A stretch of DNA of 64,000 nucleotides from JAWWOL01 sp033851545 (GTDB lineage Bacteria; Actinomycetota; Actinomycetes; JAWWOL01), in assembly GCA_033851545.1 (NCBI GenBank), contig JAWWOO010000074.1:1-64000 (forward strand), read 5' to 3'. The notes under the pieces were generated by a model that searched no databases, was not told where the DNA came from, and saw only the letters and a program-made list of their open reading frames with translations. Position 1 is the first letter of the stretch. Every line of letters begins with the position of its first letter. Shown piece by piece: positions 33,180 through 42,413 of this stretch. Made by a program: the position numbers and the translations under genes.

Positions 33180-34412
33180 TCAGCCGCTCTCGACCAGGCC
33201 GGTCCAGCCGAGCCGACGGCCGAGCCAGGCCGCGGCGTCCAACAGCTCGGCGTCCGCGCCGGGACGGCCGACGAGCTGGACACCGACCGGCAGCCCTGTC
33301 GACCCGGCGCAGCACGGCACAGCGACGGTCGGCAGACCGAGCAGGGACCAGGTGCGGCTCAACAAGGGGTCGCCGGTCGAGCCGAGCCCCGCCGGTGCCT
33401 CCCCAACAGCGGCTGGGGTCAGCAGCACGTCCGCGTCACCGAAGAGCACGTCGACGGCGGCGAGCACAGAGTCCCTGCGCTGCAAGGCATCTGCGGCCTC
33501 CGCAGCACTGATCGCCCTGCCGACGTCGAGGTAGGCAGCGAGCGCCGGCGAGACGCCCCGGGCATGCTCCCAGGCCAACGACCGGGCCGCCTCGTACGCG
33601 GCCAGCAGCTCCTGTGCCTCGGCGAGACCGGCGAGCAACTGCGTGGACGTGGATTCGGCGACAGCAGCGCCTGCGTCGCGGGCCGCGGCTGCCGCCAGCC
33701 GTACGGCCTGGTGGGCGTCCGGCAAGCAGCGTTCCCACAACGGGGTCGGCTCGACCGAGAACCGCGGCAGGACAACGGAAGCAGCCGATGACCGGCCGGT
33801 GACGACCTCGAGCAGCAGCCCGAGCAGCGCCGGGTCGCGGGCGAACCAGCCGATCGTGTCCAGGGACGGCGCGACGAGCTTGAGTCCGGCCCGGTCCACC
33901 AGGCCGAAGGTCGGCTTGAAGCCGTAGACCCCGCAGAAGCTGGCCGGCCTGGTGACGGAGGCCGCGGTCTGGGTGCCGAAGGCGACATCCACCATGCCGC
34001 AGGCGACCGCGGCTGCCGATCCCATCGACGAGCCGCCGGGGGTGTGGGTCGGTCGATGCGGGTTGGTCGTCAGGCCGGGGGTCAGGCAGGCGAGCTCGGC
34101 CGTCACCGTCTTGCCCAGCACGAGGCCGCCGGCCGCGCGGACCCGGGCGACGACGGCGGCATCGAGGGCGGGTCGATGGCCGGCGAAGAGCGGCGACCCG
34201 TACTCCGTCGGCAGGTCCGCTGTCTCGATGACGTCCTTGACTCCGACGGTCAAACCGGACATTGGTCCGACCGGTTCGTCGTCGATCCGGCGCGCGGAGG
34301 CTGCCGCGGCCTCGAGATCGAGGTGCACCCAGGCGTGGACCGCCGGCTCCCAGCGCTGGATGGCGGCCGCGCTGCGCTGCAGAGCGGCCTCGGTAGCGGC
34401 CTTTCGTCCCAT
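33180..34412 (-). CDS. Amidase (amidase-signature family)
   Basis: 410 residues. Ser-Ser-Lys triad: Lys in GLTVGVKDVIET, cis-Ser in HTPGGSSMGSAAAVACGMVD, and the nucleophile Ser in FGTQTAASVTRPASFCGVYG-FKPT. The usual TGGS is TAAS and GGSSGGSA is GGSSMGSA, small changes that keep the triad. It hydrolyses amide bonds, releasing ammonia. Divergent from an APC permease with a GntR operator between them; with the acetamidase it forms an amide-use cluster. An ATG at 34457 is possible but would overlap that operator. The 34412 start is preferred. Confidence 0.9.
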   Translation of the reverse strand: MGRKAATEAALQRSAAAIQRWEPAVHAWVHLDLEAAAASARRIDDEPVGPMSGLTVGVKDVIETADLPTEYGSPLFAGHRPALDAAVVARVRAAGGLVLGKTVTAELACLTPGLTTNPHRPTHTPGGSSMGSAAAVACGMVDVAFGTQTAASVTRPASFCGVYGFKPTFGLVDRAGLKLVAPSLDTIGWFARDPALLGLLLEVVTGRSSAASVVLPRFSVEPTPLWERCLPDAHQAVRLAAAAARDAGAAVAESTSTQLLAGLAEAQELLAAYEAARSLAWEHARGVSPALAAYLDVGRAISAAEAADALQRRDSVLAAVDVLFGDADVLLTPAAVGEAPAGLGSTGDPLLSRTWSLLGLPTVAVPCCAGSTGLPVGVQLVGRPGADAELLDAAAWLGRRLGWTGLVESG

Positions 34413-34458
34413 TCCGTCCCTCGATGTCGTCCTGAATTGGCCGGTCCGGAGCAGCAAT

Positions 34459-34469
34459 TGGTCAGACCA
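34459..34469. promoter_or_regulatory. GntR/FadR-type operator between amidase and permease
   Basis: TGGTCAGACCA is a perfect palindrome that fits the FadR-subfamily consensus TNGTNNNACNA. It lies 46 bases before the amidase ATG on one side and upstream of the permease on the other. The regulator encoded at 37023-37808 is of this subfamily. Confidence 0.72.
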
Positions 34470-34646
34470 CTTCGTTCATCGGCCCCTAACGGACGGCAGA
34501 CGCGGCGGAAACGCCGGGACCCTAGCGTCCGCACTGACACCAGCCCGGGACCAGCGGGTCAGCGCACCACGAGAAACGGAGATCCCGAATGTATCAACCC
34601 GTGCAGGCCGTGCCGGCCGGTCGCGTCTCAATGGAGGTGACGACCC

Positions 34647-36113
34647 GTGGCCGCCGTTGAGTTCAAGCGCCAGCTCAACCTGCCGGAGACGGTGGCGATG
34701 TCGGTCGCGTTGATGGCGCCGACCACCGCCATGGTCTTCGTCACGCCGCTGCTCGCCAGCGCGGCCGGCTACAACGTGCCGCTGGCCTTCGTGGTCTCGA
34801 CCACCGCTGTCATGATCATCGGCTACTGCTTCGGCCGGCTCGGCCGCAAGTATGCCCACGCCGGGTCCGCGTACGGGCTGACCCGCAACGCGCTCGGGGC
34901 ATGGGCCGGGGTGCTGGCCGGCTGGGGCCTGCTGTTCACCTACGTGCTGCTGACCGCCGCCCTGCTCGCTGGTACGGGCGCCTTCGCCCAGCTCGCGATC
35001 AGCCAGGTCTTCGGCGTGAACGTGCCATGGGGCTGGCTCGCCGGAGGCGGTGCCGCGATCGTGCTCGGCCTGGCCCTCAACAACATCCGGCCCTCCGTAC
35101 GGCTGATGCTGGTGCTCGAGGTGGTCAGCATGGTCGCCGTCGTCATCGTCAGCATCCTGCTCATCGGGCACGCGCACCTCAGCGGGTCGGACGCGGTGAA
35201 GCCGTTCATCCTCAACAGCCACGGCTTCTCGGGGCTGGCTCATGCCCTGGTCTTCGGGCTGACAGCCTTCCTCGGCTTCGAAGGAGCCGCGACCCTGGGC
35301 GAGGAGTCCAAGGACCCCAGGCGCATGGTCCCGATCGCCATCTGGTCCAGCGCCCTGGCGGCCGGCCTCTTCTTCATCTTCGTGGCATACAGCCAGACCG
35401 TCGGTTTCGGCGTCTCCGCCAAGGGCGCCGAGGCATTTGCCGGCTCGCCCACCCCGTTCAACGACCTGGCCACCCGGCTGCTGGGGTCCAACTACTCGGC
35501 CGTCATCAACGTCGGTGCCGCGATCAGCTTCTTCGCCTGTGCGCTGGCCAGCGTCAACGGCTCGTCGCACATCCTGTTCGCCCTCTCCCGCGACCGCTAC
35601 GCGCCGTACCAAGCCGGTGTCCTGCACGGGAAGTCGGGCGTGCCGCGCAACGCCATCGGGGTCACCTTCCCGGTCGGGGTCGCGCTGCTCGTCGTCGGCT
35701 GGTGGCTGTGGACCTCGCCGGTCACGGTCATCGGTGACCTCAGTGGTCTGGCGACGTTCGGGGCGCTGATCTCGTACGGGCTCGTCGTCATCGCGTCCAT
35801 CAAGGAGTACTGGGCCGAAGACGTCGCGGCCCGCCGGGTGCTGCCGATCCTGGTGCCGCTGATCGGCCTGGCCGCGCTGGGTTGGGTGCTGTACGGCAAC
35901 ATCTATCCGGTGCCACCCGCGCCAATCCGGTACTTCCCGTACATCGCCCTGACCTACTTCGTCGTCACGATGAGCTTCTCCGCCGTATACCGCGGCCTGC
36001 AGGGCGGTGGGATCGTGGACACCGCGACGCTGCCGGCCCAGATCCACCTCGACCCGACGGCCATGCCACAGATCCACGAAGGAGCCAAAGCCGATGCCGT
36101 TGATCTCCACTAG
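34647..36113 (+). CDS. APC-superfamily permease
   Basis: 488 residues from GTG after GGAGGTGACG. About 12 membrane helices, with the APC pattern at the start (LPETVAMSVALMAPTTAMVF), YAHAGSAYGLTRNALGAWAG, GLTAFLGFEGAATLGEESKD-PRRMVP (the conserved FEG...EE), and SHILFALSRDRYAPY. It should import an amino acid or amide-type substrate. The C-terminal tail overlaps the start of the acetamidase gene by 20 bases, so the two are translationally linked. Confidence 0.92.
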   Translation: MAAVEFKRQLNLPETVAMSVALMAPTTAMVFVTPLLASAAGYNVPLAFVVSTTAVMIIGYCFGRLGRKYAHAGSAYGLTRNALGAWAGVLAGWGLLFTYVLLTAALLAGTGAFAQLAISQVFGVNVPWGWLAGGGAAIVLGLALNNIRPSVRLMLVLEVVSMVAVVIVSILLIGHAHLSGSDAVKPFILNSHGFSGLAHALVFGLTAFLGFEGAATLGEESKDPRRMVPIAIWSSALAAGLFFIFVAYSQTVGFGVSAKGAEAFAGSPTPFNDLATRLLGSNYSAVINVGAAISFFACALASVNGSSHILFALSRDRYAPYQAGVLHGKSGVPRNAIGVTFPVGVALLVVGWWLWTSPVTVIGDLSGLATFGALISYGLVVIASIKEYWAEDVAARRVLPILVPLIGLAALGWVLYGNIYPVPPAPIRYFPYIALTYFVVTMSFSAVYRGLQGGGIVDTATLPAQIHLDPTAMPQIHEGAKADAVDLH

Positions 36114-37023
36114 GGCCCACCTCGGCCGCGAGATCGCCCACCACTACTGGGATCGCGACCAGCCGGCAGTGCTCGTCGTCGAGCCCGGCGACGAGGTCTC
36201 GTTGGAGCTGCGTGACGGCTCCGACGGCCAGATCACCGCGTCGACCGTCGCCGGCGATCTGCGGTTGCTGACGCAGAACCGGATGGACCCGCTGACCGGT
36301 CCGTTGTGGGTGCACGGCGCACAGCCGGGTGACACGGTGACCGTCGACATCCTCGAAATCAACCCGGGCGGCTGGGGATGGTCGGGCATCCTGCCCGGCT
36401 TCGGCCTGTTGGCCGACCAGTTCCCCGATCCGTACGTGCGCGGGTGGGTCCTCGACGGCGACTCCGTCGAGATCGCCCCCGGGCACACCTTCAGCCTGTT
36501 GCCCATGCTGGGCGTCGTCGGCGTGGCGCCGCCGGAGCCAGGGCAGTTCGCCGCGACCGTGCCGACGGACGCCGGCGGCAACATCGACGTCAAGTACGCC
36601 CGTGCCGGCAGCCGCATCCACCTGCCGGTCTTCGTCGAAGGCGCCCTGCTCTCACTCGGCGACGCGCACGCCCTACAGGGGGACGGCGAGCTCAGCGGCA
36701 CGGCGATCGAGTGCGAGGCGGACGTCGTGATCAGGGTCGGCCTCGTCCCGGGAGGTGGTCTCCAGGCCCCGGTGATCGACACCGGTTCGGCCGTGCACGA
36801 CCCGGTCGAGCCCAGCAAGGTGTTTCTCGGGGTCGGCCCCGACCTGATGCAGGCGGCCCGGGCGGCCAGCCTGCGCGCGGTCGAGGGGCTCGCCGGTGCT
36901 CTCGAGGTCGAGCCGCACGTCGCGTACGGGCTGCTGGGGACGATCGCCGAGCTGCGGATCATGGAGGTCGTCGACCGGCCGAACTGGGTGGTGGGGTGCA
37001 TGTTGCCGAGCAGACTGTTCTGA
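36094..37023 (+). CDS. Acetamidase/formamidase
   Basis: 309 residues from the ATG after AAGGAGCC; it overlaps the permease end. Family motifs: VEPGDEVSLELRDGSDGQIT, DPLTGPLWVHGAQPGDTVTV, FSLLPMLGVVGVAPPEPG, GGNIDVKYARAGSRIHLPVF, GALLSLGDAHALQGDGEL-SGTAIEC and VAYGLLGTIAELRIMEVVDR. FmdA_AmdA enzymes hydrolyse formamide and acetamide to ammonia and the acid. With the permease and amidase it would supply nitrogen or carbon from amides. Confidence 0.92.
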   Translation: MPLISTRAHLGREIAHHYWDRDQPAVLVVEPGDEVSLELRDGSDGQITASTVAGDLRLLTQNRMDPLTGPLWVHGAQPGDTVTVDILEINPGGWGWSGILPGFGLLADQFPDPYVRGWVLDGDSVEIAPGHTFSLLPMLGVVGVAPPEPGQFAATVPTDAGGNIDVKYARAGSRIHLPVFVEGALLSLGDAHALQGDGELSGTAIECEADVVIRVGLVPGGGLQAPVIDTGSAVHDPVEPSKVFLGVGPDLMQAARAASLRAVEGLAGALEVEPHVAYGLLGTIAELRIMEVVDRPNWVVGCMLPSRLF

Positions 37024-37808
37024 TGAGCCTGCCCTCGAGCGCCGACTTCGCGAACCGCGGCTCGCCAGCGGTTCGCCGGCGCTACCTGGCCGTGGCCGAG
37101 GAGGTGCTCCGGGCGATCGGGACCGGCAACCTCGCGCCGGGGGACCGGCTCCCCGACGAGCGCGCGCTCGCCCAACGGTGCGGCGCGAGCCGGTCGACCG
37201 TACGGGAGGCGTTGCTGGCTCTCGAGCTCGGCGGGGTGATCGAGGTCCGTCCCGGTGCCGGCTGCTTCGTCACGACGAGCAGCAGCCGGCCCGGGCCCGC
37301 CCTGTCCCTGCACGTGGACTCGGCGCCGCGGCAGATGCTCGAGGTCCGCCAGCTGCTCGAACCGGCCGCGGCCCGCCGCTGCGCCCTGACCCTCGGCGAC
37401 CGGGACCGGGCGGCGTTGGCGGCCACCATCGAGGCGGCGGCGGGTCACCTGGCCGGGTCCGGACCCGACAGCGTGGACGGCTACGTCGAGTGCAACCTGC
37501 ACTTCCACCGGCAGATCGCCAGAGCCAGCGGCAACGCCGTCCTCGCCGAGCTCACCGACCAGCTCATCGACCCGGGGAAGCACCCGTTGTGGACGCTGGT
37601 GGACAGCCTGGCCGGACGGGACAGAGACACCCGCACGCAGCAGCTGGTCGAGCACCGGGCGATCCTCGACGCGATCATCGCGGGAGACGGGGAGCTGGCC
37701 GAGGAGTCCATGACGGCGCACCTGTCCGCGATGTCCCAGCGGATCTTCGGTGCCCAGCCGAGCCCGGTGCGCCCGGCCCGGCCCAGGGCGCGCTCGGTCC
37801 GGCTCTGA
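37023..37808 (+). CDS. GntR-family (FadR/FCD) regulator of the amide cluster
   Basis: 261 residues; ATG overlaps the acetamidase stop (TGATG). N-terminal winged helix: GNLAPGDRLPDERALAQRCG-ASRSTVREALLALELGGVIE-VRPGAGCFV. C-terminal FCD effector domain with metal ligands (EVRQLLEPAAARRCAL, NLHFHRQIARASGN, VEHRAILDAIIAGD). It likely represses the divergent amidase and the permease operon by binding the palindrome at 34459 until an amide-derived ligand is present. Confidence 0.93.
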   Translation: MSLPSSADFANRGSPAVRRRYLAVAEEVLRAIGTGNLAPGDRLPDERALAQRCGASRSTVREALLALELGGVIEVRPGAGCFVTTSSSRPGPALSLHVDSAPRQMLEVRQLLEPAAARRCALTLGDRDRAALAATIEAAAGHLAGSGPDSVDGYVECNLHFHRQIARASGNAVLAELTDQLIDPGKHPLWTLVDSLAGRDRDTRTQQLVEHRAILDAIIAGDGELAEESMTAHLSAMSQRIFGAQPSPVRPARPRARSVRL

Positions 37809-37959
37809 GGCAAGGGCCACGTCACCGCCGACGAGCGGACCCCCGTGGAGGCTCGCCGGCGGTGACGCAGCCGTCATCGTGTCTTTTGCCGAGGTTTACC
37901 GCAAGGGCCCCAGCAGCACAGCTCGGTCACGGCTGTTGCGGACCGACTACCCTCGCTGT

Positions 37960-39072
37960 GTGCCTGTCGACCCGAGTGAGACGCTCAAAGCCCTCGAGAC
38001 CACCCTGACCAGCATCGAGGCCGTTCTCGACCTGCCCCGGATGAACGAGGACCTCGCCGAGCTGGAGCAGCAGGCTGCCGACCCCGAGCTGTGGACCGAC
38101 CAGGAGCGGGCGCAGCAGGTCACCAGCCGGATGTCACACCTGCGGGCCGACCTCGAGCGGGTCGCGGCGCTGCGCCGCCGGCTCGAGGACGTCGGCGTGA
38201 TGTTCGAGCTGGCGGCCGACGAGCACGACCAGGACACCCTGGTCGAGGCAGAGGACGACCTCAACAAGCTCGCCGGCGACATCGCCAGCCTCGAGGTGCG
38301 CACCCTGCTGTCGGGGGAGTACGACGCCCGCGAGGCGCTGGTCACCATCAACGCGCAGGCGGGCGGGGTCGACGCCGCCGACTGGGCCGAGATGCTGCTG
38401 CGCATGTACGGCCGGTGGGCCGAGCGGCACAACTACCCGCTCGAGGTCTACGACACGTCCTACGCCGAGGAGGCCGGCATCAAGTCGGTCACCTTCCAGG
38501 TCAAGGTGCCCTACGCGTACGGGACCCTGCTCGGCGAGCACGGCGTGCACCGGCTGGTCCGGATCAGCCCCTTCGACAACCAGGCCCGCCGGCAGACCTC
38601 GTTCGCCGGAGTCGACGTCACGCCCGTCGTCGAGGTCAGCGACCACGTCGAGATCCCCGACGACGAGATCCGGGTCGACGTCTACCGTTCCTCCGGCCCC
38701 GGCGGCCAGGGCGTCAACACGACCGACTCGGCCGTGCGGATCACCCACCTGCCCTCGGGCATCGTCGTCAGCTGCCAGAACGAGCGCTCGCAGATCCAGA
38801 ACAAGGCGTCGGCCATGCTGGTGCTCGCGGCCAAGCTGCTCGAGCGGCAACGCCAGCAGGACCTCGCCAAGATGAACGAGATCCGTGGTGAGGCGACAAC
38901 CAGCTGGGGCAACCAGATCAGGAACTACGTGCTGCACCCGTACCAGATGGTCAAGGACCTGCGCACCGGCGCAGAGACGGGCAACGTCAGCGGGGTGCTG
39001 GACGGCGAGATCGACGAGCTCATCGAGGCCACCATCAGGTGGCGCCGCCAGCAGGAGACTGCCGCAGGTTAG
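37960..39072 (+). CDS. prfB: Peptide chain release factor 2
   Basis: 370 residues from GTG (VPVDPSETLKALETTLTS). The stop-codon reading tripeptide SPF is in HRLVRISPFDNQARRQTSF, and the peptidyl-hydrolysis GGQ in SSGPGGQGVNTTDSAVRITH. RF2 ends translation at UAA and UGA. The programmed +1 frameshift found in many bacteria is absent here, so RF2 is not autoregulated that way. First gene of the conserved prfB-ftsE-ftsX-ctpA-smpB block. Stop codon overlaps that of the opposing zinc-ribbon gene. Confidence 0.97.
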   Translation: MPVDPSETLKALETTLTSIEAVLDLPRMNEDLAELEQQAADPELWTDQERAQQVTSRMSHLRADLERVAALRRRLEDVGVMFELAADEHDQDTLVEAEDDLNKLAGDIASLEVRTLLSGEYDAREALVTINAQAGGVDAADWAEMLLRMYGRWAERHNYPLEVYDTSYAEEAGIKSVTFQVKVPYAYGTLLGEHGVHRLVRISPFDNQARRQTSFAGVDVTPVVEVSDHVEIPDDEIRVDVYRSSGPGGQGVNTTDSAVRITHLPSGIVVSCQNERSQIQNKASAMLVLAAKLLERQRQQDLAKMNEIRGEATTSWGNQIRNYVLHPYQMVKDLRTGAETGNVSGVLDGEIDELIEATIRWRRQQETAAG

Positions 39073-39254
39073 CCGTGCACCCGGCTGAACAGCATGACCA
39101 GCAGCACCGCGAGCGAGGCCATGATCAGCACGGTCTGGGGGGTGAGCCCGCCGCCGCGCGCGTGCAACGAGGCGTGGGCGGCGCGACACGTGGGGCAGCG
39201 GCCCTCATCGACCGGTCCGGCGCAGTTCGCGCACACGAGGTGCTCGCACGACAT
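39069..39254 (-). CDS. Small zinc-ribbon membrane protein
   Basis: 61 residues: SCEHLVCANCAGPVDEGRCP-TCRAAHASLHARGGG, with CANC and CPTC forming a zinc knuckle, then one membrane helix (TVLIMASLAVLLVMLFSRV). Such small anchored zinc-ribbon proteins commonly sit between prfB and ftsE in actinobacteria. Tail-anchored with the ribbon inside the cell. Function unknown. Confidence 0.75.
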   Translation of the reverse strand: MSCEHLVCANCAGPVDEGRCPTCRAAHASLHARGGGLTPQTVLIMASLAVLLVMLFSRVHG

Positions 39255-39457
39255 GGCGCCTCCTCTCTGCCCGCAAAGGCGCCCCTCGCCCTGCGGCTGT
39301 TCTACCGTCTGTCGGTCTGTAGCACTGTCGGCAGCCGGAACCTTCCCCCTGAGCATCCTCCGGATCGGCCACTCACGCCACGCCGTCCCAGACTGCGCCG
39401 TTAGACTGACCCGGATTCGCCCATCAGCCCGTGCCCGTACGAGCCGAGGTTCTTGTT

Positions 39458-40147
39458 GTGATCACGTTCGAAAACGTCTCGAAGTCCTACCCGAAGGCCG
39501 TACGGCCCGCGCTCGACGACGTCTCGGTCGAGGTCGGCAAGGGCGAGTTCCTCTTCCTGGTCGGCGCCTCCGGCTCGGGCAAGTCGACCTTCCTGCGCCT
39601 GGTACTGCGCGAGGACCGGCCGACCAGCGGCGTCGTCCACGTCGCCGGCAAGGACCTCTCGCGGCTGGCCAACTGGAAGGTCCCGCAGCTGCGCCGGCAG
39701 ATCGGCACCGTGTTCCAGGACTTCCGGCTGCTGCCGAACAAGAACGTCTCCGAGAACGTCGCGTTCGCCCTCGACGTCATCGGCAAGCCCCGGCACACGA
39801 TCGCCAAGGTCGTCCCCGAGGTGCTCGACCTGGTCGGCCTGTCCGGCAAGGAAAAGCGGATGCCGACCGAGCTCTCCGGTGGTGAGCAGCAGCGCGTGGC
39901 GATCGCCCGGGCCTTCGTCAACCGCCCGATGATCTTGATTGCGGACGAGCCGACGGGCAACCTCGACCCCAGCACCAGCGTCGGCATCATGAAGCTGCTG
40001 GACCGGATCAACCGCACCGGCACCACCGTGATCATGGCCACCCACGACGCCGCGATCGTCGACTCCATGCGTCGCCGGGTGGTCGAGCTGGAGAACGGCG
40101 TCATCGTCCGCGACCAGACCCGCGGGGTCTACGGCTACAGCCGCTGA
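39458..40147 (+). CDS. ftsE: Cell division ATP-binding protein FtsE
   Basis: 229 residues from GTG. ABC ATPase motifs: ITFENVSKSYPKAVRPALDD, Walker A VGASGSGKSTF, Q-loop VFQDFRLL, signature ELSGGEQQRVAIARA, Walker B LIADEPTGNLD, H-loop ATHD. With FtsX it drives activation of peptidoglycan hydrolases at the division site. Standard length. Confidence 0.97.
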   Translation: MITFENVSKSYPKAVRPALDDVSVEVGKGEFLFLVGASGSGKSTFLRLVLREDRPTSGVVHVAGKDLSRLANWKVPQLRRQIGTVFQDFRLLPNKNVSENVAFALDVIGKPRHTIAKVVPEVLDLVGLSGKEKRMPTELSGGEQQRVAIARAFVNRPMILIADEPTGNLDPSTSVGIMKLLDRINRTGTTVIMATHDAAIVDSMRRRVVELENGVIVRDQTRGVYGYSR

Positions 40148-40219
40148 CCGACCTGACGAAACCCCTGACGAGGGCATCGCAGAAGATCCACGCCCTGTCC
40201 CCGAGCCCCCAAGGACACC

Positions 40220-41113
40220 ATGCGCGCACAGTTTGTCGCTTCCGAGATGCTCATCGGCGTCCGTCGTAACGTCACCATGATCTTGTCGGTGGTGCTCGCC
40301 GTCGCGGTGTCGCTGTTCCTGGTCGGCTTCGCCCTGCTGGTGCGGGACGAGGTCGATCGGGCCAAGGGCTACTGGTACGACAAGGTGCAGGTCTCGGTCT
40401 TCCTGTGCGGGGTCACCGTCACGCCGAAGTGCCCGACTGAGTCGACCCAAGCCGAGAAGGACGCGGTCAACGCATTGCTCCACAGTCTGCCGCAGGTGCA
40501 GACCGTCTACTTCGAGACCCACCAGCAGGCCTACCAGCGGGCGCAGGAACTGTTCAAAAACAGTCCCGCGCTGCTGCAGGCGGCCACGCCGGAGAACCTG
40601 CCGGAGTCCTACCGGGTCAAGCTCAAGGACCCGTCCAAGACCAACGTCATCGTCAGCGCGGTCGCCGGCATGCCGGGTGTGGACAACGCCTTCGACCAGC
40701 GGCAGGCCTTCGCGAAGGTCTTCGACCTGATGGCCCGGATCCAGAACGGCGCCGGGCTGGTCGCCCTGCTGATCGCGGCCGCCGCCGTACTGATGATCGT
40801 CAACACCACGCGGCTGGCGTTCTTCGGCCGCCGGCGTGAGGTCGGCATCATGCGGCTGGTCGGTGCCTCGAACACCTACATCCAGCTGCCGTTCATGCTC
40901 GAAGGCGTGCTCGCCGGGGTGATCGGCGCGCTGGTCTCGTTCGTCATGCTGCTCGTGATGCGCTCCTACTTGTTCGCCCCGTTCACGAAGTTGTTGAGCG
41001 CCGGGGTGGGCAGCCGCGACGTGGTGGTCAAGCTGCCGTGGCTGCTGCTCAGTGGTGCGATCCTCCCGCTGGTCGCCGCCTGGGCGACGCTGCGCCGCTA
41101 CATGCGGATCTGA
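40220..41113 (+). CDS. ftsX: Cell division membrane protein FtsX
   Basis: 297 residues. N-terminal membrane helix (NVTMILSVVLAVAVSLFLVG), an extracellular loop of about 150 residues with a Cys pair (VFLCGV, KCPTES), then three C-terminal membrane helices (GLVALLIAAAAVLMIVNTTR, LEGVLAGVIGALVSFVMLLV, LLSGAILPLVAAWATL). The ABC permease partner of FtsE, 72 bases downstream of it. The outer loop of actinobacterial FtsX contacts NlpC/P60 hydrolases. Confidence 0.96.
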   Translation: MRAQFVASEMLIGVRRNVTMILSVVLAVAVSLFLVGFALLVRDEVDRAKGYWYDKVQVSVFLCGVTVTPKCPTESTQAEKDAVNALLHSLPQVQTVYFETHQQAYQRAQELFKNSPALLQAATPENLPESYRVKLKDPSKTNVIVSAVAGMPGVDNAFDQRQAFAKVFDLMARIQNGAGLVALLIAAAAVLMIVNTTRLAFFGRRREVGIMRLVGASNTYIQLPFMLEGVLAGVIGALVSFVMLLVMRSYLFAPFTKLLSAGVGSRDVVVKLPWLLLSGAILPLVAAWATLRRYMRI

Positions 41114-41165
41114 GCCGCCGTCCCCAGGCCTGCATTTTGCCAGCCGTCTCACGGGGTCGGTCCGT

Positions 41166-42413
41166 ATGCTCGTGTCCATGCTCTTATCCGTCCGGCGGCG
41201 CCGACGGGTGGTGCGCGGTCTCGCCGCGGCCGCCGTCGCCGTGCTGCTGTTCGGTGCCGGAGTCCTGGCCGACCGGCTGCGCCCGCATCAGCAGGCCCGC
41301 GCGGGTGCGACCCCGACGCCTGCGCCTGCCGCCTCCCTGTCGGCTTCGGCGCTGTCCGCGAGCGGCCACCTGGACGCCGTACGGGACCGGATCGCGGCGT
41401 CCGCCGTCGGCACGGTCGACAAGAGCGCGCTCGACCAGGCCGCTGTCCAGGGCATGCTCGGTGCGCTGCACGACAAGTGGGCCAACTACCTCACTGCGGC
41501 GCAGTACGCCGGCTTCGAGCAGACTCTCGACGGCCGGTTCTCCGGCGTCGGCATCTGGCTGCACCAGTCCGGCAGCACCCTGTCCGTCTCCTCCGTCCAG
41601 CCCTCCTCACCGGCCTCCGAGGCCGGCGTGCGCAAGGGGGACACGGTGGTCTCGATCAACGGCAAGTCGACCAAGACGATGAGCGTCGCCGCGGCCGCCG
41701 CTGCGCTGCGCGGAGTCGCCGGCAGCAAGGTGTCCGTGGTCGTGCGGAGCGGCACCGCTGCCCGCACCCTCAACCTCGTACGGCGGGCGTTACCCAGCGA
41801 CGACGTGACGGTCGACAAGCTGTCCGCGCGCGTCGGTCGGATCACCATCGGGGCCTTCACCCGCGGCGTGGGTCGCCAGGTCCGGGACGCGCTCTCCACG
41901 CTTCGCGCCGAGCACGTGACCGGTGTGGTCCTCGACCTGCGCGACAACCCGGGCGGGCTGCTCGACGAGGCCGTCGAAGCGGCCTCGGCGCTGCTGCCCG
42001 CGGGCACCGCCGTGGTGTCCTACGCCGGCAAGTCCGGCAAGCAGACCGTGCTCAAGGCCAGCGGCGACAACCCCGACACGGTCACACCGGTGGCGGTCCT
42101 GGTCGACGGCGCGACGGCCAGCGCCGCCGAGATCCTCGCCGGAGCCCTGCAGGACGACAAGCGGGCAGTGATCGTCGGCAGCCGTACGTTCGGCAAGGGC
42201 ACCGTCCAACAGCCGATGCCACTGCCGGACGGGTCGGCGATCGAGCTGACCATCGCGCAGTACCGGACGCCGAGCGGGCGCTCGCTGGACGGCATCGGCC
42301 TCGACCCCGACATCGACGTGGCGGTCTCCGCGGGTGCCAAGGCGGCCGAGAGCCGGGCGACCGAGGTGCTCAGCGGGCTGCTCGCCGACGCCGGGACCGG
42401 CGGCCATGGTTAA
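41166..42413 (+). CDS. C-terminal processing peptidase (S41 family, CtpA-like)
   Basis: 415 residues. N-terminal membrane anchor (GLAAAAVAVLLFGAGVLA), PDZ domain (GRFSGVGIWLHQSGSTLSVS, GVRKGDTVVSINGKST), then the S41 catalytic domain with GVVLDLRDNPGGLLDEAVEA, Ser in VLVDGATASAAEILAGALQD and Lys in GSRTFGKGTVQQPMPLPDGS. A periplasm-facing processing protease. ATG at 41166 or 41178. Its stop overlaps the smpB start by eight bases. Confidence 0.93.
   Translation: MLVSMLLSVRRRRRVVRGLAAAAVAVLLFGAGVLADRLRPHQQARAGATPTPAPAASLSASALSASGHLDAVRDRIAASAVGTVDKSALDQAAVQGMLGALHDKWANYLTAAQYAGFEQTLDGRFSGVGIWLHQSGSTLSVSSVQPSSPASEAGVRKGDTVVSINGKSTKTMSVAAAAAALRGVAGSKVSVVVRSGTAARTLNLVRRALPSDDVTVDKLSARVGRITIGAFTRGVGRQVRDALSTLRAEHVTGVVLDLRDNPGGLLDEAVEAASALLPAGTAVVSYAGKSGKQTVLKASGDNPDTVTPVAVLVDGATASAAEILAGALQDDKRAVIVGSRTFGKGTVQQPMPLPDGSAIELTIAQYRTPSGRSLDGIGLDPDIDVAVSAGAKAAESRATEVLSGLLADAGTGGHG

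Noticed and set aside
34476..36110. 544-codon minus-strand frame opposite the APC permease
   Set aside because: Shadow of the permease; Asp/Glu/Gln/Arg-rich without any domain pattern.
36144..37877. 577-codon minus-strand frame opposite acetamidase and GntR genes
   Set aside because: Shadow frame spanning two real genes; no recognisable protein features.
37960..38060. Programmed +1 frameshift in prfB
   Set aside because: The gene is one continuous frame from GTG with no in-frame UGA or slippery CUU near codon 25.
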